A DNA stretch of 17,009 bases from Psychrobacter sp. UBA3480 (GTDB lineage: Bacteria; Pseudomonadota; Gammaproteobacteria; Pseudomonadales; Moraxellaceae), in NCBI RefSeq assembly GCF_002377945.1, contig NZ_DFQV01000026.1, forward strand, positions 83,637 through 100,645. The letters run 5' to 3'. The notes below the pieces were generated by a model that made no database searches, had not been told where the DNA came from, and saw only the letters and a program-made list of their open reading frames with translations. The position numbers and the translations under genes are program-made. How positions within the stretch are numbered: position 1 is the first letter of the stretch; each line of letters starts with the position of its first letter. Shown here piece after piece: positions 1 through 7,547 of this stretch.

Positions 1-66
1 AAAGGGTTTTTTATTTTTGAGATAGCAATTATGAATAACATATCAAATTAGAGATAACGTCGCTTA

Positions 67-417
67 TTATTCGTAGTTTGCCACCACATTATTTCCATCA
101 AGTTTGAATTTATAAGTATTTAGCACAATACTGTCGTCATCTAGACATTGACCAGTAGCTAGGTTAAAGCGTTGCTTATAGATGGGCGAGGCCACATAAA
201 GCACTTCTTTTGCTGTTCCTGTATCATCTGTAATCGTGGTGCCACCAATCAACCCTCGAGACAATACATTGGCTTGACTGAATGGATCGTAGTTATCAAG
301 AGCAAATAAATCGTTCTGTTTGGTACGAAAGATAGCAATTTGTTTGCCATCTATCAAGGCGCAGACACCGGTTTCAGGAATGATATCGTCAAGTGTACAA
401 ATAGTCTGTTGGTTCAT
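67..417 (-). CDS. nirD: Assimilatory nitrite reductase [NAD(P)H] small subunit NirD
   Basis: This 116-residue protein is the small subunit of cytoplasmic NADH-nitrite reductase, which with NirB reduces nitrite to ammonium. It has the Rieske-like fold signature of NirD (for example ALIDGKQIAIFR near residues 20-31 and LFALDNYDPFSQANVLSRG near 37-55). The Cys/His cluster ligands of true Rieske proteins are absent, which is normal for NirD. The length is typical. The ATG at 417 is preceded by AAGGA (minus strand, 429-433) with a 9-nt spacer, which supports this start. It lies downstream of nirB on the same strand but is separated by 179 bp, which is wide for nirBD. It may be co-transcribed with nirB, or expressed partly from its own promoter in that gap. 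The identity is firm from motifs and context. Confidence 0.93.
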   Translation of the reverse strand: MNQQTICTLDDIIPETGVCALIDGKQIAIFRTKQNDLFALDNYDPFSQANVLSRGLIGGTTITDDTGTAKEVLYVASPIYKQRFNLATGQCLDDDSIVLNTYKFKLDGNNVVANYE

Positions 418-457
418 GAGGCGGTATCCTTAGTGATGATAATATTGCTCTGTATGA

Positions 458-485
458 ATGATAAATCGTGAGTGATAAGCTGCAA
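458..485 (-). promoter_or_regulatory. Possible sigma-70 promoter for nirD
   Basis: Reading the minus strand, TTGCAG (480-485) and TATCAT (458-463) are separated by 16 bp. They resemble -35 and -10 hexamers and sit about 40 bp upstream of the nirD start. This is a consensus-style match in AT-rich DNA, so it is weak evidence. It would make sense if the upstream hairpin stops part of the nirB transcription. Confidence 0.3.
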
Positions 486-545
486 TTTGCAAAACATGAT
501 TTGAGAAAAATGAGTCGTAAATCTTGAGTCTAAAAACATGAGTGG

Positions 546-586
546 AAAAAACAGCGCCTTGATTTTTGTGATAATTAACAAGGCAC
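546..586 (-). terminator. Terminator-like hairpin after nirB
   Basis: On the minus strand, GTGCCTTG (579-586) can pair with CAAGGCGC (554-561) to give an 8-bp stem with one G-T pair and a 17-nt loop. A run of six T follows (546-551), two bases after the stem. It begins 10 bases past the nirB stop and lies before nirD. The large loop makes it a modest terminator, so it may attenuate rather than stop transcription into nirD. Confidence 0.5.
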
Positions 587-596
587 TCATCATTGG

Positions 597-3197
597 CTAG
601 GCCAACTCAACCAGATTGATGGTTGCTTTTTCCGCATCAGTCGCTGGGCGAATCTGCTCACGATCAGTCACGAAAACGACATTATCATCGCCTTTCTCAC
701 TGTTTACAAAATGACGGAAACGTTTGAGTTTTTCGGTGTCATTAATCGTCGCTGCCCACTCACACACGTAATTGTCGACCAACAATTGCATTTGCGCTTC
801 GAGCTCATCTGCTATGCCCAAACTGTCTTCAATGATGACAGCCTTCAAATAATCCAGCCCGCCATCTAAGCTTTCACGCCACTTTGAGGTGCGCTGTAGC
901 TTGTCCGCTGTTTTGATATAGAACATAATGATGCGGTCGATGTATTTGACCATTGTTTCGGTATCCAGATCAGTGGCGAACAGCTCGCCATGACGCGGGG
1001 TGATACCACCATTACCGCAGACAAATAAATTCCAGCCATTTTCAGTCGCAATCATGCCGAAGTCTTTACTTTGCGCTTCCGCACATTCGCGCATACAGCC
1101 TGACACACCCATTTTGATTTTGTGCGGTGAGCGTACGCCTTTATAACGATCTTCTAATCTCAAGGCGAGGCCAATACTGTCATCGACGCCGTAGCGGCAC
1201 CAGTTATTACCAATACAAGATTTCACGGTACGTAAAGATTTACCATAGGCATGACCAGTCTCAAAGCCTGCTTGTACCAGTTGCGTCCAAATATCAGGCA
1301 ATTGCTCCATGCGCGCGCCAAACAGATCGACTCGCATCCCACCAGTGATTTTGGTGTACAAATTAAACTGCTTCGCTACTTGACCCAGTACGATGAGCTT
1401 GTCTGCGGTAATTTCACCGCCCGGCACACGCGGTACGACGGAATAAGTGCCGTCTTTTTGGATATTACCTAAGTAGTAATCGTTACTGTCCTGTAGTGGT
1501 GTCAGCTCGGTTTTGAGTACGTAGTCATTCCAGCACGATGCCAAAATAGAGGCGACTGTCGGTTTACATATCTCACAACCATGGCCGCTACCATGTTCAG
1601 TCAGTAATTCATCAAAGGTTTTGATACCGTGCACGCGAATCAGGCTATATAAATCCTGACGAGAGTACGCAAAGTGCTCACACAAGTCATTGTTTACTTC
1701 AAAGCCCATGGCGGTGAGTTGATAGCTGACCGTATCTTTGACCATAGGTGCGCAGCCACCACAGCCACTACCGGCACTGGTCACGGTTTTTACATCGCTG
1801 ACGGAGTATGCGCCGTTTTCGACGGCCGAGCAGATAGCGCCTTTGGTCACGTTATAACAAGAACAAATCGTGGCAGTATCTGGCAGATTGTCGATGCCCA
1901 TCACGGGTTTTTCGACATTGGGTAATATCAGGCTTTCTGGGTGGGCGGGTAGGTTAATGTCATTTAAATACAATTGTAATAGGTTGTTATAGTCTTCGGT
2001 GTCGCCTACCAATACAGCACCAAGCAATCGTTTGTTATCCGGTGTGGTGACCAGTTTTTTATAAATTCCCTCAGCAGGGTTCTGATACAGGTAGCTTAAG
2101 CTGCCTTCGCTTGTGCCATGTGCGTCGCCAATACTACCCACATCCACACCCATCAGTTTTAACTTGGTGCTCATGTCAGCACCCGTAAATATCTGCTTGC
2201 TATCACCAGCGATTTGCGCGGCACAGATACTGGCCATGTTGTAACCGGGAGCCACCAGACCAAATACTTTGTTGTCCCATACTGCGCATTCGCCTACGGC
2301 ATAAACATGATCTACATTGGTGCGACATTGCTCATTGATCAAGATGCCACCACGCCCGCCCATTTCGATACCGCATTCAGGGTTGTTTTTAATGAGACCG
2401 TCTTGCGGTCTAATACCAGCGCTAAACACAATCATATCGGTCGTTAGAGAGGTGCCATCTGTAAACTGCATGGTTAAATGTTGACCATCACCGATGGTGT
2501 CATCAGGGTTAAGTGCGGTATTAGACAGAATCTCTTTGGTGTTTTTCCCCGTCAGTACTTTGACACCAAGTGCTTCTATTTTACGCTTTAAGATCTCACC
2601 ACCAGCGGCATCGAGCTGAACGCCCATCAATTGCGGTGCAAACTCGACCACATAGGTATCTAGCCCTAGCGTCACGAGCGCTTTTGCGGCTTCAAGCCCC
2701 AGTAGACCGCCACCAACCACCACGCCTTTTTTGACAGTGGGCAGATCGGCAATGGCTAAAATCTCATCTAAATCTGCAATGGTACGGTATACGTGGCAGT
2801 GCGGATGCTCGCGGCCTGGGATGGGCGGTACAAAAGGATATGATCCTGTCGCCAGTACCAACTCAGAGTACTCAATAATCTCGCCTGCCTCAGTAGTAAT
2901 ACGCTGACTGGCTGAATCGATATCTACAATACATTGATTCAAATGCAAATTAACTTTTGATAATTCGTAAGCCGTTAAATCTACTAGGTTCAGCTTACTG
3001 GCATCTTTATGTTCAAAGTAGCTCGATAAATAAACACGGTCATAAGCAGGGCGGTCTTCTTCAGCAAATACATGAATATCAAATTGCTGGTGCAGTCCTT
3101 GCTCAATTGCTCGTTCAATAAAGTGATGACCGACCATACCGTTGCCAATCACCACCAAATTGCCTTTGTTTTCTGTGTTCAATGCAGTGCTAATCAT
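597..3197 (-). CDS. nirB: Assimilatory nitrite reductase [NAD(P)H] large subunit NirB
   Basis: This 866-residue enzyme catalyses the six-electron reduction of nitrite to ammonium in the cytoplasm. Domains in order: an FAD/NAD(P)H oxidoreductase module with GNGMVG (18-23), GGGLLG (162-167) and HVYAVGEC (297-304); a BFD-like [2Fe-2S] domain with C445, C447, C479 and C482; a nitrite/sulfite reductase ferredoxin-like half-domain (about 575-640); and the siroheme/[4Fe-4S] domain with C661, C667, C701 and C705. The length is typical (about 850). The ATG at 3197 has AAGGA seven bases upstream, a good ribosome site. All expected cofactor ligands are present, so it should be active. Its siroheme depends on CobA, encoded about 9.5 kb away in the same cluster. 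It is divergent from the nitrate transporter, with a shared 640-bp control region. The FAD protein at 7548-9026 resembles its N-terminal half. Confidence 0.97.
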   Translation of the reverse strand: MISTALNTENKGNLVVIGNGMVGHHFIERAIEQGLHQQFDIHVFAEEDRPAYDRVYLSSYFEHKDASKLNLVDLTAYELSKVNLHLNQCIVDIDSASQRITTEAGEIIEYSELVLATGSYPFVPPIPGREHPHCHVYRTIADLDEILAIADLPTVKKGVVVGGGLLGLEAAKALVTLGLDTYVVEFAPQLMGVQLDAAGGEILKRKIEALGVKVLTGKNTKEILSNTALNPDDTIGDGQHLTMQFTDGTSLTTDMIVFSAGIRPQDGLIKNNPECGIEMGGRGGILINEQCRTNVDHVYAVGECAVWDNKVFGLVAPGYNMASICAAQIAGDSKQIFTGADMSTKLKLMGVDVGSIGDAHGTSEGSLSYLYQNPAEGIYKKLVTTPDNKRLLGAVLVGDTEDYNNLLQLYLNDINLPAHPESLILPNVEKPVMGIDNLPDTATICSCYNVTKGAICSAVENGAYSVSDVKTVTSAGSGCGGCAPMVKDTVSYQLTAMGFEVNNDLCEHFAYSRQDLYSLIRVHGIKTFDELLTEHGSGHGCEICKPTVASILASCWNDYVLKTELTPLQDSNDYYLGNIQKDGTYSVVPRVPGGEITADKLIVLGQVAKQFNLYTKITGGMRVDLFGARMEQLPDIWTQLVQAGFETGHAYGKSLRTVKSCIGNNWCRYGVDDSIGLALRLEDRYKGVRSPHKIKMGVSGCMRECAEAQSKDFGMIATENGWNLFVCGNGGITPRHGELFATDLDTETMVKYIDRIIMFYIKTADKLQRTSKWRESLDGGLDYLKAVIIEDSLGIADELEAQMQLLVDNYVCEWAATINDTEKLKRFRHFVNSEKGDDNVVFVTDREQIRPATDAEKATINLVELA

Positions 3198-3321
3198 GCG
3201 TCTGTCCTTAGTAATGGGGCTGGTTGAAGGCGGTCATCGTTTATTTTTTATCACGCTATAAACGGCTCCGTCTCTCAACAACAGCTGATAAACAGCATTT
3301 AATACCTACCATTACAGAGTA

Positions 3322-3337
3322 TTCAATAATCATGCCA
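3322..3337 (-). promoter_or_regulatory. Weak sigma-54-like promoter facing nirB
   Basis: The minus strand reads TGGCATGATTATTGAA. This fits the -24 element and spacing of TGGCAC-N5-TTGCW, but has TTGA instead of TTGC at -12. The -12 GC pair is normally critical, so the match is doubtful. The position, about 115 bp upstream of the nirB start, is sensible. Confidence 0.3.
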
Positions 3338-3506
3338 GAGCACTTCGATTAGCTGGGTTTTTGCGTGTTGCCATTAGACATAAAGGTATGCTGTGTCGGG
3401 ACCAGTCACTTATGTACAAAGGTTTTTACGTCAGCTTGATCAGCGCTATGACTTACCAAAAATCAGGATAGATACCGTTGTCACCGACTGAGATATCAGA
3501 AGTTGA

Positions 3507-3545
3507 TGCACCAAAATAGTTACTGTTGTGCCCCAAATTGGATGT
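3507..3545 (+). promoter_or_regulatory. Paired NtrC-like binding sites
   Basis: TGCACCAAAATAGTTAC at 3507-3523 matches 13 of 17 positions of an NtrC-type site (TGCACCAAAATGGTGCA). A second, poorer copy, TGCCCCAAATTGGATGT, begins at 3529. The two start 22 bp apart, about two helical turns, as expected for cooperative dimers. They lie about 200 bp upstream of the sigma-54-type promoter at 3713, a normal enhancer distance. The right halves are degenerate, so binding is inferred, not shown. Confidence 0.45.
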
Positions 3546-3712
3546 TATTGCTGTTTATAAGGGAGGCTGATGGAGTGTTTTAAATCTGCTGTGTTAATGC
3601 TTTATTAGCATAAGTGTCAGGTGTAGTGATGGTTATAGACCCGCCAGTAAAGGCGTCTAGAGACTCAATAAGCGTTGGTCTTTATACAGATTTGGCAGCG
3701 TACAAAAATAAC

Positions 3713-3728
3713 TGGCATAACCATTGCA
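3713..3728 (+). promoter_or_regulatory. Sigma-54 (-24/-12) promoter for the nitrate transporter
   Basis: TGGCATAACCATTGCA matches TGGCAY-N5-TTGCW completely, with GG and GC at the required spacing. Transcription would start near 3739, giving a leader of about 100 nt before the ATG at 3838. The TTG at 3724 that would extend the transporter lies inside this promoter and so cannot be its start. Sigma-54 promoters with NtrC are a known way of controlling nitrate assimilation in proteobacteria. Confidence 0.72.
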
Positions 3729-3837
3729 CCGCCTGAAACATTGCTACTTATCATATTTGAACACTGCATTTTTTGAACACTTAGTACCTTTAGTACGTTG
3801 TCAGAACCCTGAAGTTAATCATTTGAGGAAGTTGCCT

Positions 3838-5346
3838 ATGTCATCATCAGCCCCCGTTGCACCTAGTAAAGACAAGCTTAATGTTTTGTCATTTACGGGT
3901 AAAAATAAAATCCTTCATTTAGGTTGGATGGCATTTTTCCTTACCTTTTTTGTATGGTTCAACCATGCACCATTTTTATCAGCGATTGGAGAAACACTCA
4001 ATCTGAGTAAAGACCAAATCAAAACGTTACTCATTTTAAACGTAGCATTGACCATTCCTGCCCGTGTGATTATCGGGATGCTGACAGACCGTTTTGGCCC
4101 TCGCATTGTATATACCGCCATTTTAGCCATTGGTGCTATTCCTTGTTTTACCTTTGCGTTCGCGCAGGATTACAACACCTTGGCGCTGTCTCGGTTTTTG
4201 CTGGGTTTTGTTGGTGCAGGTTTTGTGGTGGGTATTCGTTTGATGAGTGATTGGTTTCCAACCAATGAATTGGGGACGGCTGAAGGTATTTATGGCGGTT
4301 GGGGTAATTTTGGCTCGGCAGCAGCGGCACTGTTATTACCAACTATAGCGATTGGTGCAGCAGCAGTGTTCGGTGGTGATGAAGGGTGGCGTTATGCAAC
4401 AGCCACATCAGGGGTCGTGATGGCGCTTTATAGCATTATTTTTTATAAGATGGCGCGTAATACACCCAAAGGGGCTACTTATTTTAAACCCAAAAAATCA
4501 GGTGCCATGATGGTGACGTCATCAGGTGATTTTTGGTTAATGATGGTTTTTAAACTGCCTATGTATTTGGCATTGGCATTATTGGCATGGAAACTATCAC
4601 CTGATGGTGTGAGCTTATTGAGCCAGTCTAGTGTCACCATGGTCTATATTGGCCTTGCGATACTGTATGTTTACGAGTTCATCAGCAGCTACCGCTTTAA
4701 TAAAGAGGTTTTCACCACGCCTGTACCAGTGGCGCATCGTTATGATTTTAAGCAAGTAGGTATCTTAAACATTTTATATTTTGCCACTTTCGGATCAGAG
4801 CTTGCCGTCGTGTCGATGCTACCTCTATTTTACCAAGAAACTTTTAGTTTATCGATTGTGATGGCAGGGGTATTGGCATCTAGCTATGCCTTTATGAATC
4901 TCATGTCACGCCCAGGTGGCGGTTGGCTCAGTGATAAGTTTGGTCGCAAAATAACTTTATTGATTTTGACAGCTGGTTTGGCTATCGGGTATCTGTTGAT
5001 GGGCTTCCTAGACTCAACGTGGCCACTGGCATTGGCATTGTTAATCACAATGTTTTGCTCATTCTTTGTACAGGCAGGTGAGGGTGCTGTTTTTGCAGTG
5101 ATTCCTCTGATCAAACGCAGCATGACAGGGCAGTTTGCAGGGATGACAGGCGCGTATGGCAATGTTGGATCAGTCGTGTATTTAACGGTGCTGAGTCTGG
5201 TGTCTTATCAGGTGTTTTTCTTTGTAATTGCAGCGACCGCAGTGGCTGGATTCTTTGCCTTGTTTTTCTTAAAAGAGCCAGAAGGCATCATTATTGAAGA
5301 AATGCCAGATGGTACATTTGCCGAAATACAAGTAAGTCATAGATAG
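3838..5346 (+). CDS. narK: NarK/NasA-type nitrate/nitrite transporter (MFS, NNP family)
   Basis: This 502-residue inner-membrane protein imports nitrate for assimilation. It has about twelve hydrophobic helices and both nitrate-nitrite-porter signatures: GGWGNFG near residues 153-159 and GAYGNVG near 438-444. It also has the family arginines expected to bind the anion, R76 in IPARVIIG and R358 in LMSRPGGG, plus the MFS loop motifs DRFGPR and DKFGRK. I chose ATG 3838 over upstream in-frame starts because a GAGGAAG ribosome site precedes it and the upstream TTG lies in the promoter. The kinase-phosphatase gene begins 16 bp after its stop, so the two are almost certainly one transcript. Transport of nitrate versus exchange with nitrite cannot be settled from sequence, but context favours uptake for assimilation. 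Confidence 0.93.
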   Translation: MSSSAPVAPSKDKLNVLSFTGKNKILHLGWMAFFLTFFVWFNHAPFLSAIGETLNLSKDQIKTLLILNVALTIPARVIIGMLTDRFGPRIVYTAILAIGAIPCFTFAFAQDYNTLALSRFLLGFVGAGFVVGIRLMSDWFPTNELGTAEGIYGGWGNFGSAAAALLLPTIAIGAAAVFGGDEGWRYATATSGVVMALYSIIFYKMARNTPKGATYFKPKKSGAMMVTSSGDFWLMMVFKLPMYLALALLAWKLSPDGVSLLSQSSVTMVYIGLAILYVYEFISSYRFNKEVFTTPVPVAHRYDFKQVGILNILYFATFGSELAVVSMLPLFYQETFSLSIVMAGVLASSYAFMNLMSRPGGGWLSDKFGRKITLLILTAGLAIGYLLMGFLDSTWPLALALLITMFCSFFVQAGEGAVFAVIPLIKRSMTGQFAGMTGAYGNVGSVVYLTVLSLVSYQVFFFVIAATAVAGFFALFFLKEPEGIIIEEMPDGTFAEIQVSHR

Positions 5347-5362
5347 TACGGGGTGAAGACAG

Positions 5363-7495
5363 ATGACGATAGCACACGCAGCAAACGCCAACAGAAACTA
5401 TAGTCAAAATGCTGATGAGACGGTAGCTAATATCAATAATTCGTCATCAACAGGTTCAGGTCAGTTTGTTGCTATTGATGAGACTGGTGAAAATAAAGAT
5501 ATTGTTGGTGCCAGTACTGCATTATGGTGGCTTGATTTTTTCACTATGGCAGGTCGCAAGACGGAAAACCAAGACAGCTTACTTATCACCACCTGCTTGC
5601 CCCATCAATATTCAGGTGAAGAATCATCTAGTGCCAATCGCTCAATATCTCAAGCAAGATCTCACCCGTCCTCATCAGCCCCATTATTGGTGCTGATGGC
5701 AGATGGGGTCAGCGCTTGTCAGTTTCCAAAACAGGCAAGTCGACTGGTAGTGAATACCATTGCCCACAAAATCACATTAGGGTTGACTGCACTGACACAA
5801 TCGCAAGATGAGACGTCATCCATCAGTTTTGATGATGATCAAGTCGCCACTATTATCAAAACAGCAGTCAACAAAGCCAACGATATTCTATATTTTCCTC
5901 AATCGTATCAACGGGTGCCGCCGTTGTTGTCTACGTTATCAGGCTTGCTCTGTATCGGTGACCGTATTCACCTGTTTCATACAGGCGACTCTCGAATATA
6001 CCGCGTTGGGGTAGATTGTCTGACAGTATTGAGCAAAGATCACCGCGTGCACCGCGGTCAAGATAAAGGAGCGCTTGCTGCAGCTATCGGCGCAGATAGC
6101 CAGATGGAGCTACAACAATCGGTATTTACCCTCCATCAAAACGAGTGTTTGGCCATTATGACGGATGGGGTTTATGAGCATATAGAGCCCACAGAGTTGC
6201 AATTTGAGCTGTGCAGCAGTGCGACTGATATACTTCAGTTGATGACCACCACACACGAATTACCGCTAGGACTTAACACCAGTCAAGCCGTATGCGAGCA
6301 AGCCTTTAGTGCAGGTAGTCATGACAATCTAAGCATGGTTATGCTGAGTATGAACACACGCTCAGCCCGTTTTACTTCTATCAACGGCTCCAAGGGTATT
6401 AGTCATTTAAATGGCATTGACTTTGATAATCTGGATACGGTCATACATGATGTGAATCGCTACCAGCTGCCAACCGATTTACAGATAGGCGATCATATTG
6501 ACGGCTTTACTGTGATTGGTATCATTGCTCGTACTGCTCGCAGTCACGTGTACTGGGTAAAAGATGAATACAACCATGACTTTGTTTTAAAATCACCCAG
6601 TTTAGACTCTGTTGCCGATGGTCACTATCTGCGTGATTTTCTAAAAGAACGTAAAATTGGTTTGAGCCTATCAAAACATCGCCGCGCAGGAGAGTCGGCT
6701 TACAATCAAGCTGATCCCAATCGATTGCCTGTCAATCCTGCATCCAACAATAGTGGTCATAACGTGGGCTCTGGGCTCAGTGAGTCGGGGCTGCTGCGTT
6801 ACTATCCAGTACCAGCAAGTACCACATACTTATATCATTTGACTGAATATATCGCCGGTGAGAGTTTACGGAACTTTATGGATCGTCATGCGCCTTGTGA
6901 TGTGTGGCAAACCTTTGATTTACTCACCAAAATTGGCATGGCGGTTCGGGTCATGCATCGCAACTATCTACTGCATCAAGACATCAAACCCGAAAACATT
7001 CTTTTAACCAAATCAGGCGCGGTCAAACTCATTGATTTTGGTTCCGCCAGCTCCTCCATCTTAAAAGACAGCACTCGACCACCAAATGGTGATTTGCACT
7101 ATGCTGCACCAGAATATTACACCGATGCACCAAAAGGTGTGCATTCTGACTTGTTCTCAATTGCAGTGATTGGCTATGAATTGTTGACGGGACAATTGCC
7201 ATTTAATACCCAGACACTAATGATGCCAAACCAAACACTAATGATGCCCGCGCAGCCGCTACGGCAGCAGAATGTGCCTGACGCCAGCCAACAGGCACTC
7301 ATGCGTGCGCTGCATGTCAATACTAACGCGCGCTATCAAGCCATTGGTGAGTTTTTACAAGATTTTAACCCTGATAATAAAGCGCACAGCCGTGACCCAG
7401 AACCTCTCATTAAGCGTAACCCTCTACTGGTATGGCATGGCATTTGCTTCATAGAGTTTGTCATCATTTTATTATTGTTGGCATACTTTTCATGA
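5363..7495 (+). CDS. Membrane-anchored bifunctional PP2C phosphatase / Ser-Thr protein kinase
   Basis: A 710-residue fusion with two opposing activities. Residues about 55-332 form a PP2C-type phosphatase with the metal-binding acidic residues in place: NQD (D71), ADG (D114-G115), TGDSR (D209), TDG (D268) and HDN (D321). Residues about 380-672 form a Hanks-type kinase: K410 in VLK, a likely helix-C E429, HQDIKPEN (D540, K542, N545), DFG (558-560) and APE (582-584). Residues about 688-709 form one C-terminal membrane helix, so both domains should face the cytoplasm. Oddities are a glycine loop reduced to GIIARTA, HQD in place of HRD (a non-RD kinase), a low-complexity insertion near 440-478 and a 7-residue duplication (QTLMMPN/QTLMMPA, 617-630). 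The gene follows narK by 16 bp. From memory, Pseudomonas aeruginosa has a kinase gene in its nitrate-assimilation cluster. The substrate is unknown; the transporter or reductases are natural candidates. Confidence 0.9.
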   Translation: MTIAHAANANRNYSQNADETVANINNSSSTGSGQFVAIDETGENKDIVGASTALWWLDFFTMAGRKTENQDSLLITTCLPHQYSGEESSSANRSISQARSHPSSSAPLLVLMADGVSACQFPKQASRLVVNTIAHKITLGLTALTQSQDETSSISFDDDQVATIIKTAVNKANDILYFPQSYQRVPPLLSTLSGLLCIGDRIHLFHTGDSRIYRVGVDCLTVLSKDHRVHRGQDKGALAAAIGADSQMELQQSVFTLHQNECLAIMTDGVYEHIEPTELQFELCSSATDILQLMTTTHELPLGLNTSQAVCEQAFSAGSHDNLSMVMLSMNTRSARFTSINGSKGISHLNGIDFDNLDTVIHDVNRYQLPTDLQIGDHIDGFTVIGIIARTARSHVYWVKDEYNHDFVLKSPSLDSVADGHYLRDFLKERKIGLSLSKHRRAGESAYNQADPNRLPVNPASNNSGHNVGSGLSESGLLRYYPVPASTTYLYHLTEYIAGESLRNFMDRHAPCDVWQTFDLLTKIGMAVRVMHRNYLLHQDIKPENILLTKSGAVKLIDFGSASSSILKDSTRPPNGDLHYAAPEYYTDAPKGVHSDLFSIAVIGYELLTGQLPFNTQTLMMPNQTLMMPAQPLRQQNVPDASQQALMRALHVNTNARYQAIGEFLQDFNPDNKAHSRDPEPLIKRNPLLVWHGICFIEFVIILLLLAYFS
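7105..7143 (+). promoter_or_regulatory. Paired NtrC-like sites inside the kinase gene
   Basis: Two TGCACC-containing near-palindromes lie 21 bp apart in the kinase coding sequence: TGCACCAGAATATTACA from 7105 and TGCAC-CAAAAGGT-GTGCA at 7126-7143. The second has perfect 5-bp arms but an 8-bp spacer, where the NtrC consensus has 7. They are about 290 bp upstream of the internal sigma-54-type promoter. The bases also encode the conserved APE region of the kinase, so coincidence is possible. Confidence 0.3.
7433..7448 (+). promoter_or_regulatory. Internal sigma-54 promoter for the FAD protein and nasA
   Basis: TGGCATGGCATTTGCT fits TGGCAY-N5-TTGCW in full. It lies inside the last codons of the kinase gene, with a predicted start near 7458 and about 90 nt of leader before the ATG at 7548. 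It would let the two reductase genes be transcribed without the transporter and kinase. It is coding sequence, so the match could be chance, but two other sigma-54 sites sit upstream of genes in this cluster. Confidence 0.55.
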
Positions 7496-7547
7496 CACGC
7501 TGTTTTGCATTCAATGCTGCTCCGCGCGGCTAAGGACTTTTCTGTTT

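Larger units (their letters stand above)
418..596 (-). other. nirB-nirD intergenic region with degenerate 14-bp repeats
   Basis: This 179-bp gap between nirB and nirD holds no credible gene. On the plus strand, 511-552 reads as three degenerate 14-bp tandem units, each starting with TGAGT (TGAGTCGTAAATCT, TGAGTCTAAAAACA, TGAGTGGAAAAAAC). Further TGAGT/TGAGA copies at 469 and 502 are less regularly spaced. The region also holds a terminator-like hairpin next to the nirB stop and a possible promoter for nirD, listed separately. The function of the repeats is unknown. Confidence 0.6.
3198..3837. promoter_or_regulatory. Divergent control region between nirB and the nitrate transporter
   Basis: These 640 bases contain no credible coding sequence and separate two divergent operons of the same pathway. 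They hold a sigma-54-type promoter facing the transporter, a poorer one facing nirB and two NtrC-like sites, listed separately. The transporter leader (about 3739-3837) carries a direct repeat of TTTGAACACT at 3756 and 3772, followed by a repeated TTAGTAC. A small inverted repeat (ATGCT-ttatt-AGCAT) lies near 3597-3611. I did not recognise a convincing pair of NasR/NasT-type (ANTAR) leader hairpins on either side. Confidence 0.7.

Noticed and set aside
1..66. AT-rich left edge as a nirD terminator
   Set aside because: On the minus strand it ends in AAAAAACCC at the window edge, which might be half of a stem, but the other half is outside the window.
3724..3837. Upstream extension of the nitrate transporter from a TTG
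   Set aside because: The codon lies inside the sigma-54-type promoter and before the predicted transcript start; ATG 3838 has a good ribosome site and a family-like N-terminus.
5027..5042. TGGCATTGGCATTGTT as a sigma-54 site inside narK
   Set aside because: It has GT in place of the -12 GC and no gene start nearby downstream; it arises from repeated Leu-Ala-Leu codons.
7458..7547. Upstream extension of the FAD protein overlapping the kinase gene
   Set aside because: The added 30 residues are Cys/Phe-rich and unlike the family; ATG 7548 has AAGGA upstream.
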